From positions 1 through 64,000 of the forward strand of contig NZ_JAKLWS010000018.1 of assembly GCF_022012475.1 (NCBI RefSeq): DNA of 64,000 nt, in the 5' to 3' direction. The notes under the pieces are model-generated. The model was not told where the DNA came from. It was given only the letters and a program-made list of their open reading frames with translations, and ran no database searches. Of the stretch, positions 36,700 through 45,795 are shown piece by piece. Position numbers and translations under genes: made by a program. Numbering within the stretch: the first letter of the stretch is position 1; the number at the start of each line of letters is the position of its first letter. The stretch comes from Rhodohalobacter sulfatireducens. GTDB lineage: Bacteria; Bacteroidota; Rhodothermia; Balneolales; Balneolaceae.

Positions 36700-37504
36700 T
36701 TTGATTTTGTTGGGTTATTTTTTCTGAACTGAAAACAGGTATAAACTCTTTTAAGGGCATTCCACTACTTCTTTCGCCCGGAGTTCTTTCCAACGTTAGT
36801 TCATAGACCACTTTATCATTTCTGTAATATCTTTTTTGATAGTACAGTGGTTTGTCCCCTATAGTATAAGATAGCCGATCAATCAAAAAAAGCGGAGAGT
36901 TTTCTTTAATTTTTAAGACATCAGCTAAATTCTGATTAGCTATTTCAGCTGATAGTTTATAGCATCCGCGAATTACCGGGATATCATAATTTTCTTCCAA
37001 AACCCTGTAAATAGTTGATTTTGTTAAAGTTTTTACGTCCAATAATTGTCCATATAAAATGGGCAGCCATGTACTGTCGAAGGCGATCGGTTCACCGTCA
37101 CCAAGTCGTAACCGGTCTATCTGAAGCACTTTACTTCCTTTATCAATGTTTAATAGCGGCGGAAGCCATTCTGGGGCATCTACAGTATCAAACTTTTGCA
37201 CGATAGATGCTGGTTCAAGGCCGGCTTTGGCCATATCTTCATTAAAGTCGGTAAGTTTTACAAGGTCGTGGGTGGCTCGTTCATCGCTTACAAAAGATCC
37301 CAGTCCCTGGCACCGATAAATGATTGAATCACTTTCTAAGGATTGAAGAGCCCGTCGAATGGTAACTCGACTTACATCAAACTTTTTGGCAAGATCATTT
37401 TCAGACGGGAGTTTTTCATCGGCTTCATATACTCCCTTTTCTATTTGATTTCGCAGCCACTGCGTTATCTGTGCGTGTCGCGGTATTCCTTTCTTTAGCT
37501 CCAT
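36692..37504 (-). CDS. GntR/HutC-family transcriptional regulator with UTRA domain
   Basis: This is a 270-residue regulator. The winged HTH at about 8-72 (LRNQIEKGVYEADEKLPSENDLAKKFDVSRVTIRRALQSLES) is followed by a UTRA effector-binding domain (about 95-240, including SPLFLIDRLSY near its end). It is the first gene of a leftward unit with the 33-residue peptide and the DUF2892 gene, and it diverges from the sulfur operon at 37736. The shared 231-base region contains inverted repeats suited to a dimer (37666-37689). It probably controls both units in response to a small sulfur-related or sugar-like effector. The effector is not evident. Confidence 0.9.
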   Translation of the reverse strand: MELKKGIPRHAQITQWLRNQIEKGVYEADEKLPSENDLAKKFDVSRVTIRRALQSLESDSIIYRCQGLGSFVSDERATHDLVKLTDFNEDMAKAGLEPASIVQKFDTVDAPEWLPPLLNIDKGSKVLQIDRLRLGDGEPIAFDSTWLPILYGQLLDVKTLTKSTIYRVLEENYDIPVIRGCYKLSAEIANQNLADVLKIKENSPLFLIDRLSYTIGDKPLYYQKRYYRNDKVVYELTLERTPGERSSGMPLKEFIPVFSSEKITQQNQND

Positions 37505-37665
37505 TTGTTTAATCGTTTTATTGAAATGTAATCAATCAGGAATTAAACATCAATACCTGTATTAACATGTCTAGGTTTCTACTGTAAAAGCCGGAAATTT
37601 GAGATCAAACAGTGCAATTTATTTCAAATAAGGATCATTTAAAGTATTTATGAAATATTCAAACA

Positions 37666-37689
37666 ACTTGTATTGACAAGTACATACAA
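37666..37689. promoter_or_regulatory. Overlapping inverted repeats and promoter before the sulfur operon
   Basis: ACTTGT-ATTG-ACAAGT (37666-37681) is a perfect inverted repeat. TTGTAT (37668-37673) and ATACAA (37684-37689) form a second one with a 10-base spacer. TTGACA inside it, followed after 17 bases by TATTTT, resembles a -35/-10 pair upstream of ATG 37736. Bound GntR dimers would cover this promoter. The GntR gene lies only 160 bases away, which supports the assignment. Confidence 0.55.
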
Positions 37690-37735
37690 TTGTCTTATTT
37701 TGGGTGAAACAAATGAAAACAAAACATAAAAACTC

Positions 37736-38296
37736 ATGGATTTTTTAACTGAACCGTGGCCTTGGTACATAGCCGGACCCCTGATTGGTTTGACAGTACC
37801 GGGCTTATTAATAATGGGGGGCAAAAAATTCGGTATTTCATCGAATTTCCGGCATGCTTGTGCTGCCTGTTTTCCGGGTGATGTAGATTTCTTTCATTAT
37901 GACTGGAAGAAAGAAGGCACTTGGAATATGATATTCTTAACAGGAATTGTCCTGGGTGGATTTCTTGCCGGATATGTCTGGGCAAATCCTGACCCGGTAG
38001 CTATTTCTGCTCAAACAGTTGCAGATTTGCAAGCATTAGGAATCAACTCTTTTGAAGGCCTTGTGCCCGCCGACCTGTTTAGCTGGGCAAGCCTTGGAAC
38101 ATTTGAAGGAATCATGATTCTTGCTCTCGGTGGATTCCTGGTCGGCTTTGGAACCAGGTATGGCGGGGGTTGTACTTCTGGTCATGCAATAACCGGTATT
38201 TCCGACCTGCAAATTGCAAGTGTAGTTGCAACCATCTCATTCTTTGTGGGTGGATTGATTATGACTCATATCATCTTACCCCTCATTTTATCATAA
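37736..38296 (+). CDS. YeeE/YedE-family transporter, N-terminal half
   Basis: This is a 186-residue membrane protein with about five helices. Cysteine motifs typical of the YeeE/YedE (TsuA-like) family are present: FRHACAACFPGD and GTRYGGGCTSGHAI. In the full-length thiosulfate importer such Cys residues line the path and pass thiosulfate. Here the protein is half-size, and the second half is encoded 10 bases downstream. A short frame (ATG 37713, 11 codons) overlaps its start and may be a leader, but I cannot support it further. It opens the divergent sulfur operon. Confidence 0.9.
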   Translation: MDFLTEPWPWYIAGPLIGLTVPGLLIMGGKKFGISSNFRHACAACFPGDVDFFHYDWKKEGTWNMIFLTGIVLGGFLAGYVWANPDPVAISAQTVADLQALGINSFEGLVPADLFSWASLGTFEGIMILALGGFLVGFGTRYGGGCTSGHAITGISDLQIASVVATISFFVGGLIMTHIILPLILS

Positions 38297-38306
38297 GTAA
38301 TAAACT

Positions 38307-38726
38307 ATGTTAAGTAATTTAAGATATTTAGTAGGCGGTCTATATTTCGGATTTATCCTTGTAAAGTCAGAGGTAGTGTCATGGTTCAGAATCCAGGAGA
38401 TGTTCCGATTCCAGGATTTCCATATGTTTGGAATTATCGGTTCTGCAATCATTGTGGGAATTATCTCTATTCAGATTATTAAAAGAATGAATATTCCGGA
38501 TATTGAGGGTAACCCGATATCGATTCCTCCTAAGGATTCTTCTCAATGGAAACGGTATATTATAGGAGGATCGATGTTTGGCCTTGGATGGGCGTTGTTA
38601 GGTGCATGCCCGGGGCCAATATTTGCACTTTTAGGTACGGGTTTAACGATCATGATTATTCCGATAGTAACAGCAACTTTTGGCACCTGGCTGTACGGGG
38701 CTGTTCGACATAAATTACCGCATTAA
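38307..38726 (+). CDS. YeeE/YedE-family transporter, C-terminal half (DUF6691-like)
   Basis: This is a 139-residue membrane protein with about four helices: LRYLVGGLYFGFILVKSEVVSW at the start, then GSMFGLGWALLGACPGPIFALLGTG with the conserved Cys-Pro. It pairs with the upstream 186-residue protein to form one YeeE/YedE-type channel for a reduced sulfur compound. Two-gene YeeE/YedE modules next to MBL-rhodanese genes are widespread in Bacteroidota and Proteobacteria. The downstream gene follows by 35 bases with a GAGAAAAGGAG ribosome site. Confidence 0.9.
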   Translation: MLSNLRYLVGGLYFGFILVKSEVVSWFRIQEMFRFQDFHMFGIIGSAIIVGIISIQIIKRMNIPDIEGNPISIPPKDSSQWKRYIIGGSMFGLGWALLGACPGPIFALLGTGLTIMIIPIVTATFGTWLYGAVRHKLPH

Positions 38727-38761
38727 CGAATTTCAAAACATAGAGAAAAGGAGAAAAAACT

Positions 38762-40171
38762 ATGTATTTCAAACAATTCTTTGATAACAAATTAGCACAA
38801 TATTCATATCTCGTGGGTTGTCAGGCCAATGGTACGGCCTTGGTCATTGATCCTATGAGGGATATCGATCAGTATATTGATGCAGCAGCCGATGAAAATT
38901 TAACCATCGTGGCTGCAGCCGACACTCATATCCATGCAGACTATATTTCCGGGTTGCGTGAATTTGCCGAACGAGATGTAAAAGTATACGCTTCTGACGA
39001 AGGTGATAAAGACTGGAAATATGAATGGCTCATGGACAGTGATTATGATTTTGAGCTTCTCAACGACGGTGACACATTCCAGCTTGGAAACATCACATTT
39101 AAAGCATGGCATACACCGGGACATACTCCTGAGCATTTAAGCTATTTTATCACAGACGGTGCTGCGGCTGATGAGCCGATGGGTATTGCTACCGGTGATT
39201 TTGTGTTCGTGGGAGATGTTGGGCGTCCGGATCTTTTAGAATCGGCTGCCGGCCAAAAGGATGTGATGGAACCTTCAGCCCGAACACTTTACAAATCTGT
39301 AGAGGAGTTCAAATCTGTACCGGAATATCTGCAGGTTTGGCCGGGGCACGGGGCAGGAAGTGCATGCGGGAAAGCATTGGGTGCAATTCCGGAGTCAACC
39401 GTTGGATATGAACTGAGATACAACAACTCCCTCAAATCTGCTACATCTGAAGATAATTTTGTGAAATTTATCCTTGAGGGTCAGCCGGAACCTCCACTCT
39501 ATTTTGCACGGATGAAACGTGATAACAAGGTTGGCCCGGCTATTACCGGTGGTTTACCACAGCCGAAAAGATTAACTCTTAAAGAGTTGAAGAAAGTAAC
39601 ACAACAAGAGGGTGCAGTTCTGTTGGATACCAGGAACCGAGAGGATTTTGCGTTCGGATACATTCCCGGATCACTTCTGTCTCCGCTGAATAAGCAGTTC
39701 AATACTGTAGCTGGTTCTTACATCACTGAGGATGAAGAGATCTACCTGGTGGTTGAAGAACACCTGGCTGAAGAGGCCGTACGTGATCTGTACAGGATTG
39801 GATACGACAAAATCCGAGGATTTGTAACTCCAAAAGATCTGGTCATGTACTCCGAACAAAATATCGGAACACTCGAAAAAGTGGATGTGAGAACCTTTGA
39901 GGGGATTGATGAAGCAGATGCTAATTCACTCGTCCTGGATGTTCGAAAAGCGTCAGAATATCAAGAGGGACACATCGATGGAGCTCTGAATATTGCTCAC
40001 ACAAGATTACTTCCAAGAATGGATGAAGTTCCTGTTAAGAGAAAAATTTACGTTCATTGCCAGGCTGGTGGACGTTCTGCGGTAGCAGCGGCACTTTTAG
40101 AAAGAGAGGGGTATGATGTTGTTCTTATTGACGACAACTTCGAGAACTATCAAAAGCCGCAAACAGCGTAA
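38762..40171 (+). CDS. Persulfide dioxygenase-rhodanese fusion (CstB-like)
   Basis: This is a 469-residue protein in three parts. An ETHE1-like metallo-beta-lactamase domain (about 1-250) carries DTHIHADYISG (His56, His58, Asp60; Tyr61 where classical MBLs have His), HTPGHTPEHLSYF and WPGHGAGSACGK. A first rhodanese domain (about 270-350) lacks its cysteine (LVVEEHLAEEAV). A second, active rhodanese (about 365-469) has Cys433 in YVHCQAGGRS. Staphylococcal CstB has the same order: MBL, pseudo-rhodanese, rhodanese. It oxidises persulfide to sulfite and transfers sulfane sulfur, detoxifying sulfide. The SulP transporter encoded next could move the anionic product. Confidence 0.93.
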   Translation: MYFKQFFDNKLAQYSYLVGCQANGTALVIDPMRDIDQYIDAAADENLTIVAAADTHIHADYISGLREFAERDVKVYASDEGDKDWKYEWLMDSDYDFELLNDGDTFQLGNITFKAWHTPGHTPEHLSYFITDGAAADEPMGIATGDFVFVGDVGRPDLLESAAGQKDVMEPSARTLYKSVEEFKSVPEYLQVWPGHGAGSACGKALGAIPESTVGYELRYNNSLKSATSEDNFVKFILEGQPEPPLYFARMKRDNKVGPAITGGLPQPKRLTLKELKKVTQQEGAVLLDTRNREDFAFGYIPGSLLSPLNKQFNTVAGSYITEDEEIYLVVEEHLAEEAVRDLYRIGYDKIRGFVTPKDLVMYSEQNIGTLEKVDVRTFEGIDEADANSLVLDVRKASEYQEGHIDGALNIAHTRLLPRMDEVPVKRKIYVHCQAGGRSAVAAALLEREGYDVVLIDDNFENYQKPQTA

Positions 40172-40220
40172 TCGTACAAAGGCGGCCTGGTATGATTGAT
40201 ATATCAGCCGCCAACTTATT

Positions 40221-41957
40221 ATGAGATCAATCATAAAATATATCGGAGAAATTCTCCCGGTTGTGGAGACTGTGCGTAGTTACGACGGTTCGACATTTAA
40301 GGGAGATTTGAATGCAGGCATTACGGTTGGTATTATGCTCATTCCGCAAGGCATGGCATACGCTATACTTGCCGGATTACCTCCCGTTTATGGATTATAT
40401 GCATCCCTTGTACCACTACTCATATATGCGCTATTTGGTACTTCGCGTCAGCTTGCAGTAGGTCCCGTGGCTATGGTTTCTCTACTTGTGATAGCCGGTG
40501 TAGGTGAGATAGCGGAAGTAGGTAGTGATCGGTTCATCCAGCTTGCAGTACTTACTGCCCTTGGAGTTGGCCTTGTACAATTCCTGATGGGACTTTTCAG
40601 AATGGGATTCCTGGTAAATTTTTTATCACATCCTGTTTTAAGTGGTTTCACTTCTGCTGCTGCAATCATCATCGGAGCCAGTCAGATTAAGAATCTTCTC
40701 GGAGTAGATCTGCCGAGAACAAACTATGTGCACGAAATTCTTATCGGCCTGGCGGGAAAACTATCCCAGATTGATCTGATGACAGCTGTGATTGGAATCG
40801 GGTCAATCTTTACTATAATGATGATAAGAAAGTGGAAAAAAACATTTCCCTCTGCATTGGTCGTTGTAATTCTTGGAACACTATTTACATATCTGTTTGG
40901 CCTGAATCAAGCAGGAGTAAGCATCGTTGGAGAAATACCGGAAGGCCTGCCGTCGTTTGATGCAGGATTTGTGAATTTCTCAGACATGCAACTTCTGATT
41001 CCAATTGTCTTGGTGATTTCATTGGTTAGTTATATGGAATCTATTGCTGTTGCAAAAGCAATTGCCAATAAACATGGCTACAAAGTAGATGCAAACAAGG
41101 AGCTTGTGGGTTTAGGCCTTGCCAATATTGGGGGTTCATTTTTCCAGTCCTTCCCAACAACGGGCGGGTTTTCAAGAACGGCAGTAAATGATCAATCCGG
41201 GGCAAAAACGACATTGGCCGCTGTAGTCAGTGCGGGAATAATCGGTTTGACGGTGCTGTTTTTAACACCTCTCTTTTATTATTTGCCAAGTGCAGTTTTG
41301 GCTGCAATAATTATGGTGGCCGTTGCCGGTTTGTTCGACTATCAAGAGATGCTGAATCTCTTTAAAACAGATAAAAAAGATCTGGCAATGCTGTTGATCA
41401 CCTTTGTTGCCACTTTGGCCCTCGGAATTGAAGAGGGTATCGGAATAGGCGTTTTAATCTCACTTGCTTTGGTAATTTACAGCAGCTCAAAACCTCATAA
41501 TGCAGAATTGGGCAGGTTGGGAGACAGTAAAACATTTCGGAATATAAATCGATACGAAGAAGCGAATATAACAGAAGATGTGATGATTTATCGGTTTGAT
41601 GCACCTATATACTTCGCAAATGTGGAGCATTTCAGGGAGTCGATAAACCATCGAATAGCTGACCATAGCGATGACCTGGAGCTTGTAATCCTGGATGCAT
41701 CCGCAATCAATAATATCGATTCAACAGGCGTACATATGCTCACAGAGTTGATACAGGAATTAAATCAAAAAGGAGTGCGGTTTTACATTGCCGGTGCCAT
41801 TGGTCCCGTTAGGGATAAACTTATGAAAAGCGGTGTTGTAGAATTGATGGGCAGAGATACCTACTTCTTTGATGTGGATGAAGCGCTGGAGTATTACAGG
41901 AAGAGTGAAGATGTGAGAGAAGAACGTGAATTCTCACCTCTTCAGACAAATGTCTGA
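40221..41957 (+). CDS. SulP-family inorganic anion transporter with STAS domain
   Basis: This 578-residue transporter has the SulP start (FKGDLNAGITVGIMLIPQGMAYAILAGLPPVYGLYASL), about 12-14 helices including the GSFFQSFPTTGGFSRTAVNDQSGAKT block, and a C-terminal STAS domain (about 450-560, VILDASAINNIDSTGVHML). SulP proteins carry sulfate, bicarbonate or related anions, often with sodium or protons. The gene follows the persulfide dioxygenase by 49 bases in the sulfur operon, so sulfate or sulfite is the likeliest substrate. The direction of transport is not readable from sequence. Confidence 0.92.
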   Translation: MRSIIKYIGEILPVVETVRSYDGSTFKGDLNAGITVGIMLIPQGMAYAILAGLPPVYGLYASLVPLLIYALFGTSRQLAVGPVAMVSLLVIAGVGEIAEVGSDRFIQLAVLTALGVGLVQFLMGLFRMGFLVNFLSHPVLSGFTSAAAIIIGASQIKNLLGVDLPRTNYVHEILIGLAGKLSQIDLMTAVIGIGSIFTIMMIRKWKKTFPSALVVVILGTLFTYLFGLNQAGVSIVGEIPEGLPSFDAGFVNFSDMQLLIPIVLVISLVSYMESIAVAKAIANKHGYKVDANKELVGLGLANIGGSFFQSFPTTGGFSRTAVNDQSGAKTTLAAVVSAGIIGLTVLFLTPLFYYLPSAVLAAIIMVAVAGLFDYQEMLNLFKTDKKDLAMLLITFVATLALGIEEGIGIGVLISLALVIYSSSKPHNAELGRLGDSKTFRNINRYEEANITEDVMIYRFDAPIYFANVEHFRESINHRIADHSDDLELVILDASAINNIDSTGVHMLTELIQELNQKGVRFYIAGAIGPVRDKLMKSGVVELMGRDTYFFDVDEALEYYRKSEDVREEREFSPLQTNV

Positions 41958-42083
41958 GACAAATAATGAAAGAAGAAAACTATATAGAAATGTGTATTTA
42001 AGTGAAACTCATCTTATTTTATCAAAACGATGCTTCTAAATAAAATCAAACAATTTTTTAACAGAATTACCCAGGAAGTAAAT

Positions 42084-42410
42084 ATGAGTCAGGATATTGA
42101 TATCAGCCCCGAAGAATTTAAAAATAAAATGGAAGAAGACCGGGGAGTAATCATTGATGTACGCTCGCACGGTGAGTATAAAGAAGGTCACCTGAAGGAA
42201 ACAGATCTTCAACACGACTACAACAGTGGTGAATTTCAGCAACAGCTTGGATCTTTAGATAAGGAAAAGAGCTATTATCTCTATTGCCGGACCGGAAATC
42301 GAAGTGGAAGAGCCGCTCGTATTATGAAAATGCAAGGGTTTGAAAAGGCATACAATATTGGTGGGTTTAAAAATCTCGCACATGCCGGTTTTGAAACGGA
42401 AAGGGGATAA
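42084..42410 (+). CDS. Single-domain rhodanese
   Basis: From ATG 42084 the protein has 108 residues. I prefer this start because AGGAAG lies 7 bases upstream and the rhodanese domain begins there. The frame itself is open to 42030. Active-site loop YLYCRTGNRSGRAA contains the persulfide-forming Cys. DVRSHGEYKEGHL is the usual CH2A-like block, and INYPH is replaced by LQHDYN. It ends the sulfur operon and would accept sulfane sulfur produced by the persulfide dioxygenase-rhodanese fusion. Confidence 0.9.
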   Translation: MSQDIDISPEEFKNKMEEDRGVIIDVRSHGEYKEGHLKETDLQHDYNSGEFQQQLGSLDKEKSYYLYCRTGNRSGRAARIMKMQGFEKAYNIGGFKNLAHAGFETERG

Positions 42411-42548
42411 AAGATCAAAGATAACTCTATGGCGACAAACATGAATTTGTCAGTTTGAAAAGAGTGAAGTGATCTCAATACTCGGTATGATTGGGATCGC
42501 AGAAGTCTCAAAACCTACTTTGCAATAGATTAATGAAAGAATAGATCT

Positions 42549-42731
42549 ATGAACATTCCAGAAGACAAATATAGAGAAATTGAAGAACTGATCAGCAGTG
42601 ATGAAAGTGTAGTTGGAATTGACGCCAAGAAAACGCACATACTTATCCTCCATATGCTGCAACAAATCCAAGATCGCTTAGATAGTGTAGAAAGCAGGCT
42701 TGAAGTTATTGAAGATCAAGTTGACGCTTAA
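42549..42731 (+). CDS. Small acidic coiled-coil protein, unknown
   Basis: This is a 60-residue orphan. After a polar start (IPEDKYREIEELISSDES) comes a heptad-rich helix (LILHMLQQIQDRLDSVESRLEVIEDQV) that should dimerise as a coiled coil. There is a purine-rich stretch (GAAAGAATAG) before the ATG. It lies 138 bases after the rhodanese, and its end overlaps the convergent SDR gene by 4 bases. I do not recognise a family. Codon use and spacing suggest it is real, possibly the last gene of the sulfur unit. Confidence 0.55.
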   Translation: MNIPEDKYREIEELISSDESVVGIDAKKTHILILHMLQQIQDRLDSVESRLEVIEDQVDA

Positions 42732-43492
42732 GATGTCATCCCACCGTCAATCACATAGGTGCTGCCGGTAATAAATTTGCTTTCATCGGAAGCCAGGAAC
42801 AGTACCAATTCTGCAATTTCATCATTTTCTGCATAGCGTCCCAAAGGAATCATCTTTTCAAAGTTCTGCTTAGCATCTCCGCCTGCACCCGGCGAAAATC
42901 CCTCCTCCAGCGATCTCATCATTCGGTTATCCACAGGTGATGGATGAATCGTATTTACCCGGATATTATGGGGAGCACCTTCAAGTGCAGCAACCCGCAT
43001 TGAACCAATAACAGCATGTTTGCTGGTTACATAGGCCATCACTTCCGGAGTTCCCTGCAGTCCGGCTACAGAGGAGTTAATAATAATGCTGCCTCCGTGT
43101 TTTTTCATATGCGGAAATGCATATTTCATACCAAGCCAAACACTTTTGGCATTTACAGCCATTACCTTATCATAGATATCTTCGGGATATTCCGACAATG
43201 GTTTTACGACCCCCTCAATTCCGGCATTTAGGAAGAAGATGTCAATCCTCCCAAATTCCCTTATCGCTTTTTCGATATATTTTTCTGTATCCCGGGCTTT
43301 GGATACATCAGCGGTAAATGTTTTGATACGATCTGATTCAAGGCTTTTCACTACATTCTTCAGTGCACTTGCATCTTGATCTACGAGAAGAATACCTTCG
43401 GCACCTTCATTCAAAAACCGTTTTGCAGTTGCTCTTCCGATAGAACCGGATCCACCGGTAATAATTGCAGTTTGATTTTTCAATCTCATCAT
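42728..43492 (-). CDS. SDR-family oxidoreductase
   Basis: This is a 254-residue classical short-chain dehydrogenase. The start 43492 follows a strong ribosome site (GAGGGAGGAT), although the frame is open to 43522. The glycine loop is TGGSGSIG, NAG is in FLNAGIEG, the catalytic serine is in IINSSVAG, and the Tyr-x3-Lys is YVTSK. It ends VFITGSTYVIDGGMTS-like (FITGSTYVIDGG), typical of the FabG-like group. The substrate is unknown. It follows the fadI-fadJ pair on the same strand after about 125 bases and may act in lipid metabolism. Confidence 0.9.
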   Translation of the reverse strand: MMRLKNQTAIITGGSGSIGRATAKRFLNEGAEGILLVDQDASALKNVVKSLESDRIKTFTADVSKARDTEKYIEKAIREFGRIDIFFLNAGIEGVVKPLSEYPEDIYDKVMAVNAKSVWLGMKYAFPHMKKHGGSIIINSSVAGLQGTPEVMAYVTSKHAVIGSMRVAALEGAPHNIRVNTIHPSPVDNRMMRSLEEGFSPGAGGDAKQNFEKMIPLGRYAENDEIAELVLFLASDESKFITGSTYVIDGGMTS

Positions 43493-43616
43493 ATCCTCCC
43501 TCTTTTCATTCACTTTGTACAAAATTAGGAAATCTCTGTGATTAGAGTATGAAAAGAGTATTGGTACTGCACAGAAATCCGCGAAGTTTTAAACAGTTTG
43601 CGGATTTAAATAAAGT

Positions 43617-45749
43617 CTATTCTTTTGGATGAAAAAGAGATTGACTGGATTTCATCTCTAATAACAGGTCAGCCGGTTTAAAACGATCTCCATTACTGCT
43701 ATGCAATGTGTTCATGCTTTCGAGGAAGCTTTCTAGCCCAATTCGATCGATATAGCGAAAGGGGCCTCCCAGGAACGGAGGAAATCCAAGACCGAGAATG
43801 GCACCAAGATCTCCATCTGTGGGATTCTTCAAAATCTCTTCCTGGAGGCATAAAACAGCCTCATTAATCATCATGGTTGAGAGCCTGTATTGGATCTCCC
43901 TTTGATCGAATGAAAGTCGGTCGGTTCCTCCAAAATATTTGTAGATCTTTTCATTCACCTCTTTTTTCTTCTTCGACCCCTTTTCATACTTGTAGAATCC
44001 TCTCTTGTTCTTTCGTCCAAGATAGTCCTCGTCCATCAATTCTTTTGATTTCTTACTTGTTTTGGCGCCACGAGCTTCAAACTTATCGCTGAGAGTATCT
44101 GCAACGTGAGCGCCTACATCTATTCCAACTTCATCCAAAAGTGCAACCGGGCCGACCGGGAATCCGAACTGTTTCATGGCACTGTCCAAGTCCTCAATTT
44201 TTGCACCTTCTTCGAGAAGCAGAAGAGCCTCATTGATATATGGAGCGAGGATGCGGGTTGTATAAAATCCGGGTCCATCATTTACAACGATCACATTCTT
44301 GCCCTGTCTGAGCCCCACATCAAAAGCTGTTGCAACAACCCAGTCTGCTGTTTGATCCGTTTTGACAATCTCCAGCAGCGGCATTTTTTGTACGGGCGAA
44401 AAGTAATGCATCCCCACAATGTTCTCCGGCCGTTTTGCATTTTTGGCAATGTCAGAAATTGGCAGGGATGAAGTATTGGATGCGAAGATCGTATTATCAG
44501 GGCAAACATCTTCAATCTCCTTCACAATGTTTCTCTTCAGATCCAAATCTTCGAAAACAGCCTCAATAACAAGGTCAATATCTTCAAACCCGTCGTATGT
44601 TTCAGTAGGATGTACAGAACTCATCGTTTCATCTCGTTCAAACTCCGAGATGATATGTTTGCCGACTTTTTTGTCAAGATTTTCACGGATTGAGCTCTCG
44701 CCCTTCATGGCATTTTCCAGCTTTTGATCCTTTAGCCACACATGAAATTCATCTTCAATACTAACCTCCGTAATTCCGCTTCCCATCAAACCGGCGCCAA
44801 GCACACCTATTTTTTTAATCTCTCTTTTCTTCTCTAGTGGATTCTTTTTCGAAGCGTTCATCGCAAAGAATAACTGAACAAGTGCTCTCGATTCGGGCGT
44901 TACCGCCAATTCACCAAACAGCCTGGATTCGTTTTCTAAGCCTTTCTCGAAACCATGTTTATAACCATACTCCACACTGTCGATAATTTTTGGAGGAGCC
45001 GGGTAATTTCCCTTTGTTTCACTTTGAGTTCGCTTTCGGGCCTGGCTGAAAATGATATTGCGCCCCAAAGCATTGCTCTCAGATACTTTTTCCAGTGCCG
45101 ACCGCTTATCCGGATGGCTCACCTTTTCATTCTTCAGTTTCTTGACAGCTTTAATTCCCGCCTCTTTCACGGCGTACTGGTGAACAACCTCATCAGCAAA
45201 ACCGGTTTTTCCTGCCTGGTAGCTGTACATATTTTTACCGGTCAGCAGATAGGGAAGGGCCTTCTGAATGCCAATAAGCCTCGGTAATCGCTGCGTTCCA
45301 CCCATTCCGGGAAGCAGTCCAAGTTTTACTTCCGGCAGACCGATTTTGGTTGATTTATGATCAGAAACGATCCGATAATGACTGGCAAGTGCAAGTTCTG
45401 TACCGCCTCCCATGCACGATCCATGAATTCCCACTACAATAGGTTTGTCGAAATTCTCAACTCTCAAAAGAATTTCGTGCCCGGTCCAGCTCAGTTCGGA
45501 GAGCTCTTCGGCCGTTTCTCTTGTCTTGAACATCTCAATATCAGCACCCGCAATAAAATTGTTCTCTTTTCCGCTTATAAGCAGTGCTCCCTCAAGGGTA
45601 TCATCGGATCCGAGCTTATCTAACAAATCAGAAAACTCATCAATCAGTTGCTCGTTTAGCTTGTTAACCTTTTCACCGGGCGTATCCAGCGTGATGATGG
45701 CGACATTCTCGACGGTTTCGGTTTGTAGTATTTTTTTCTTCTTGTTCAT
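43617..45749 (-). CDS. fadJ: Multifunctional enoyl-CoA hydratase/3-hydroxyacyl-CoA dehydrogenase
   Basis: This is a 710-residue fatty-acid oxidation alpha subunit. The hydratase half (1-about 190) has IHGSCMGGGTELALASHYRI and EVKLGLLPGMGGTQRLPRL. The dehydrogenase half has the NAD loop GVLGAGLMGSGI (about 310), HYFSPVQKMPLLEI and NDGPGFYTTRIL, followed by a C-terminal repeat (GFPPFLGGPFRYID). Length and partner match E. coli FadJ (714) better than FadB. It performs hydration and the second oxidation of beta-oxidation. It follows the thiolase gene by 159 bases that contain a dispersed repeat. Confidence 0.92.
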   Translation of the reverse strand: MNKKKKILQTETVENVAIITLDTPGEKVNKLNEQLIDEFSDLLDKLGSDDTLEGALLISGKENNFIAGADIEMFKTRETAEELSELSWTGHEILLRVENFDKPIVVGIHGSCMGGGTELALASHYRIVSDHKSTKIGLPEVKLGLLPGMGGTQRLPRLIGIQKALPYLLTGKNMYSYQAGKTGFADEVVHQYAVKEAGIKAVKKLKNEKVSHPDKRSALEKVSESNALGRNIIFSQARKRTQSETKGNYPAPPKIIDSVEYGYKHGFEKGLENESRLFGELAVTPESRALVQLFFAMNASKKNPLEKKREIKKIGVLGAGLMGSGITEVSIEDEFHVWLKDQKLENAMKGESSIRENLDKKVGKHIISEFERDETMSSVHPTETYDGFEDIDLVIEAVFEDLDLKRNIVKEIEDVCPDNTIFASNTSSLPISDIAKNAKRPENIVGMHYFSPVQKMPLLEIVKTDQTADWVVATAFDVGLRQGKNVIVVNDGPGFYTTRILAPYINEALLLLEEGAKIEDLDSAMKQFGFPVGPVALLDEVGIDVGAHVADTLSDKFEARGAKTSKKSKELMDEDYLGRKNKRGFYKYEKGSKKKKEVNEKIYKYFGGTDRLSFDQREIQYRLSTMMINEAVLCLQEEILKNPTDGDLGAILGLGFPPFLGGPFRYIDRIGLESFLESMNTLHSSNGDRFKPADLLLEMKSSQSLFHPKE

Positions 45750-45795
45750 GGGTTTAATCTTTTAGGCCTAAGGAAAAATTAAACAAATTTAATGC

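Noticed and set aside
37713-37748. 11-codon frame overlapping the YeeE start as a leader peptide
   Set aside because: It is too short to judge, has no attenuator structure, and no codon bias pointing to amino-acid sensing.
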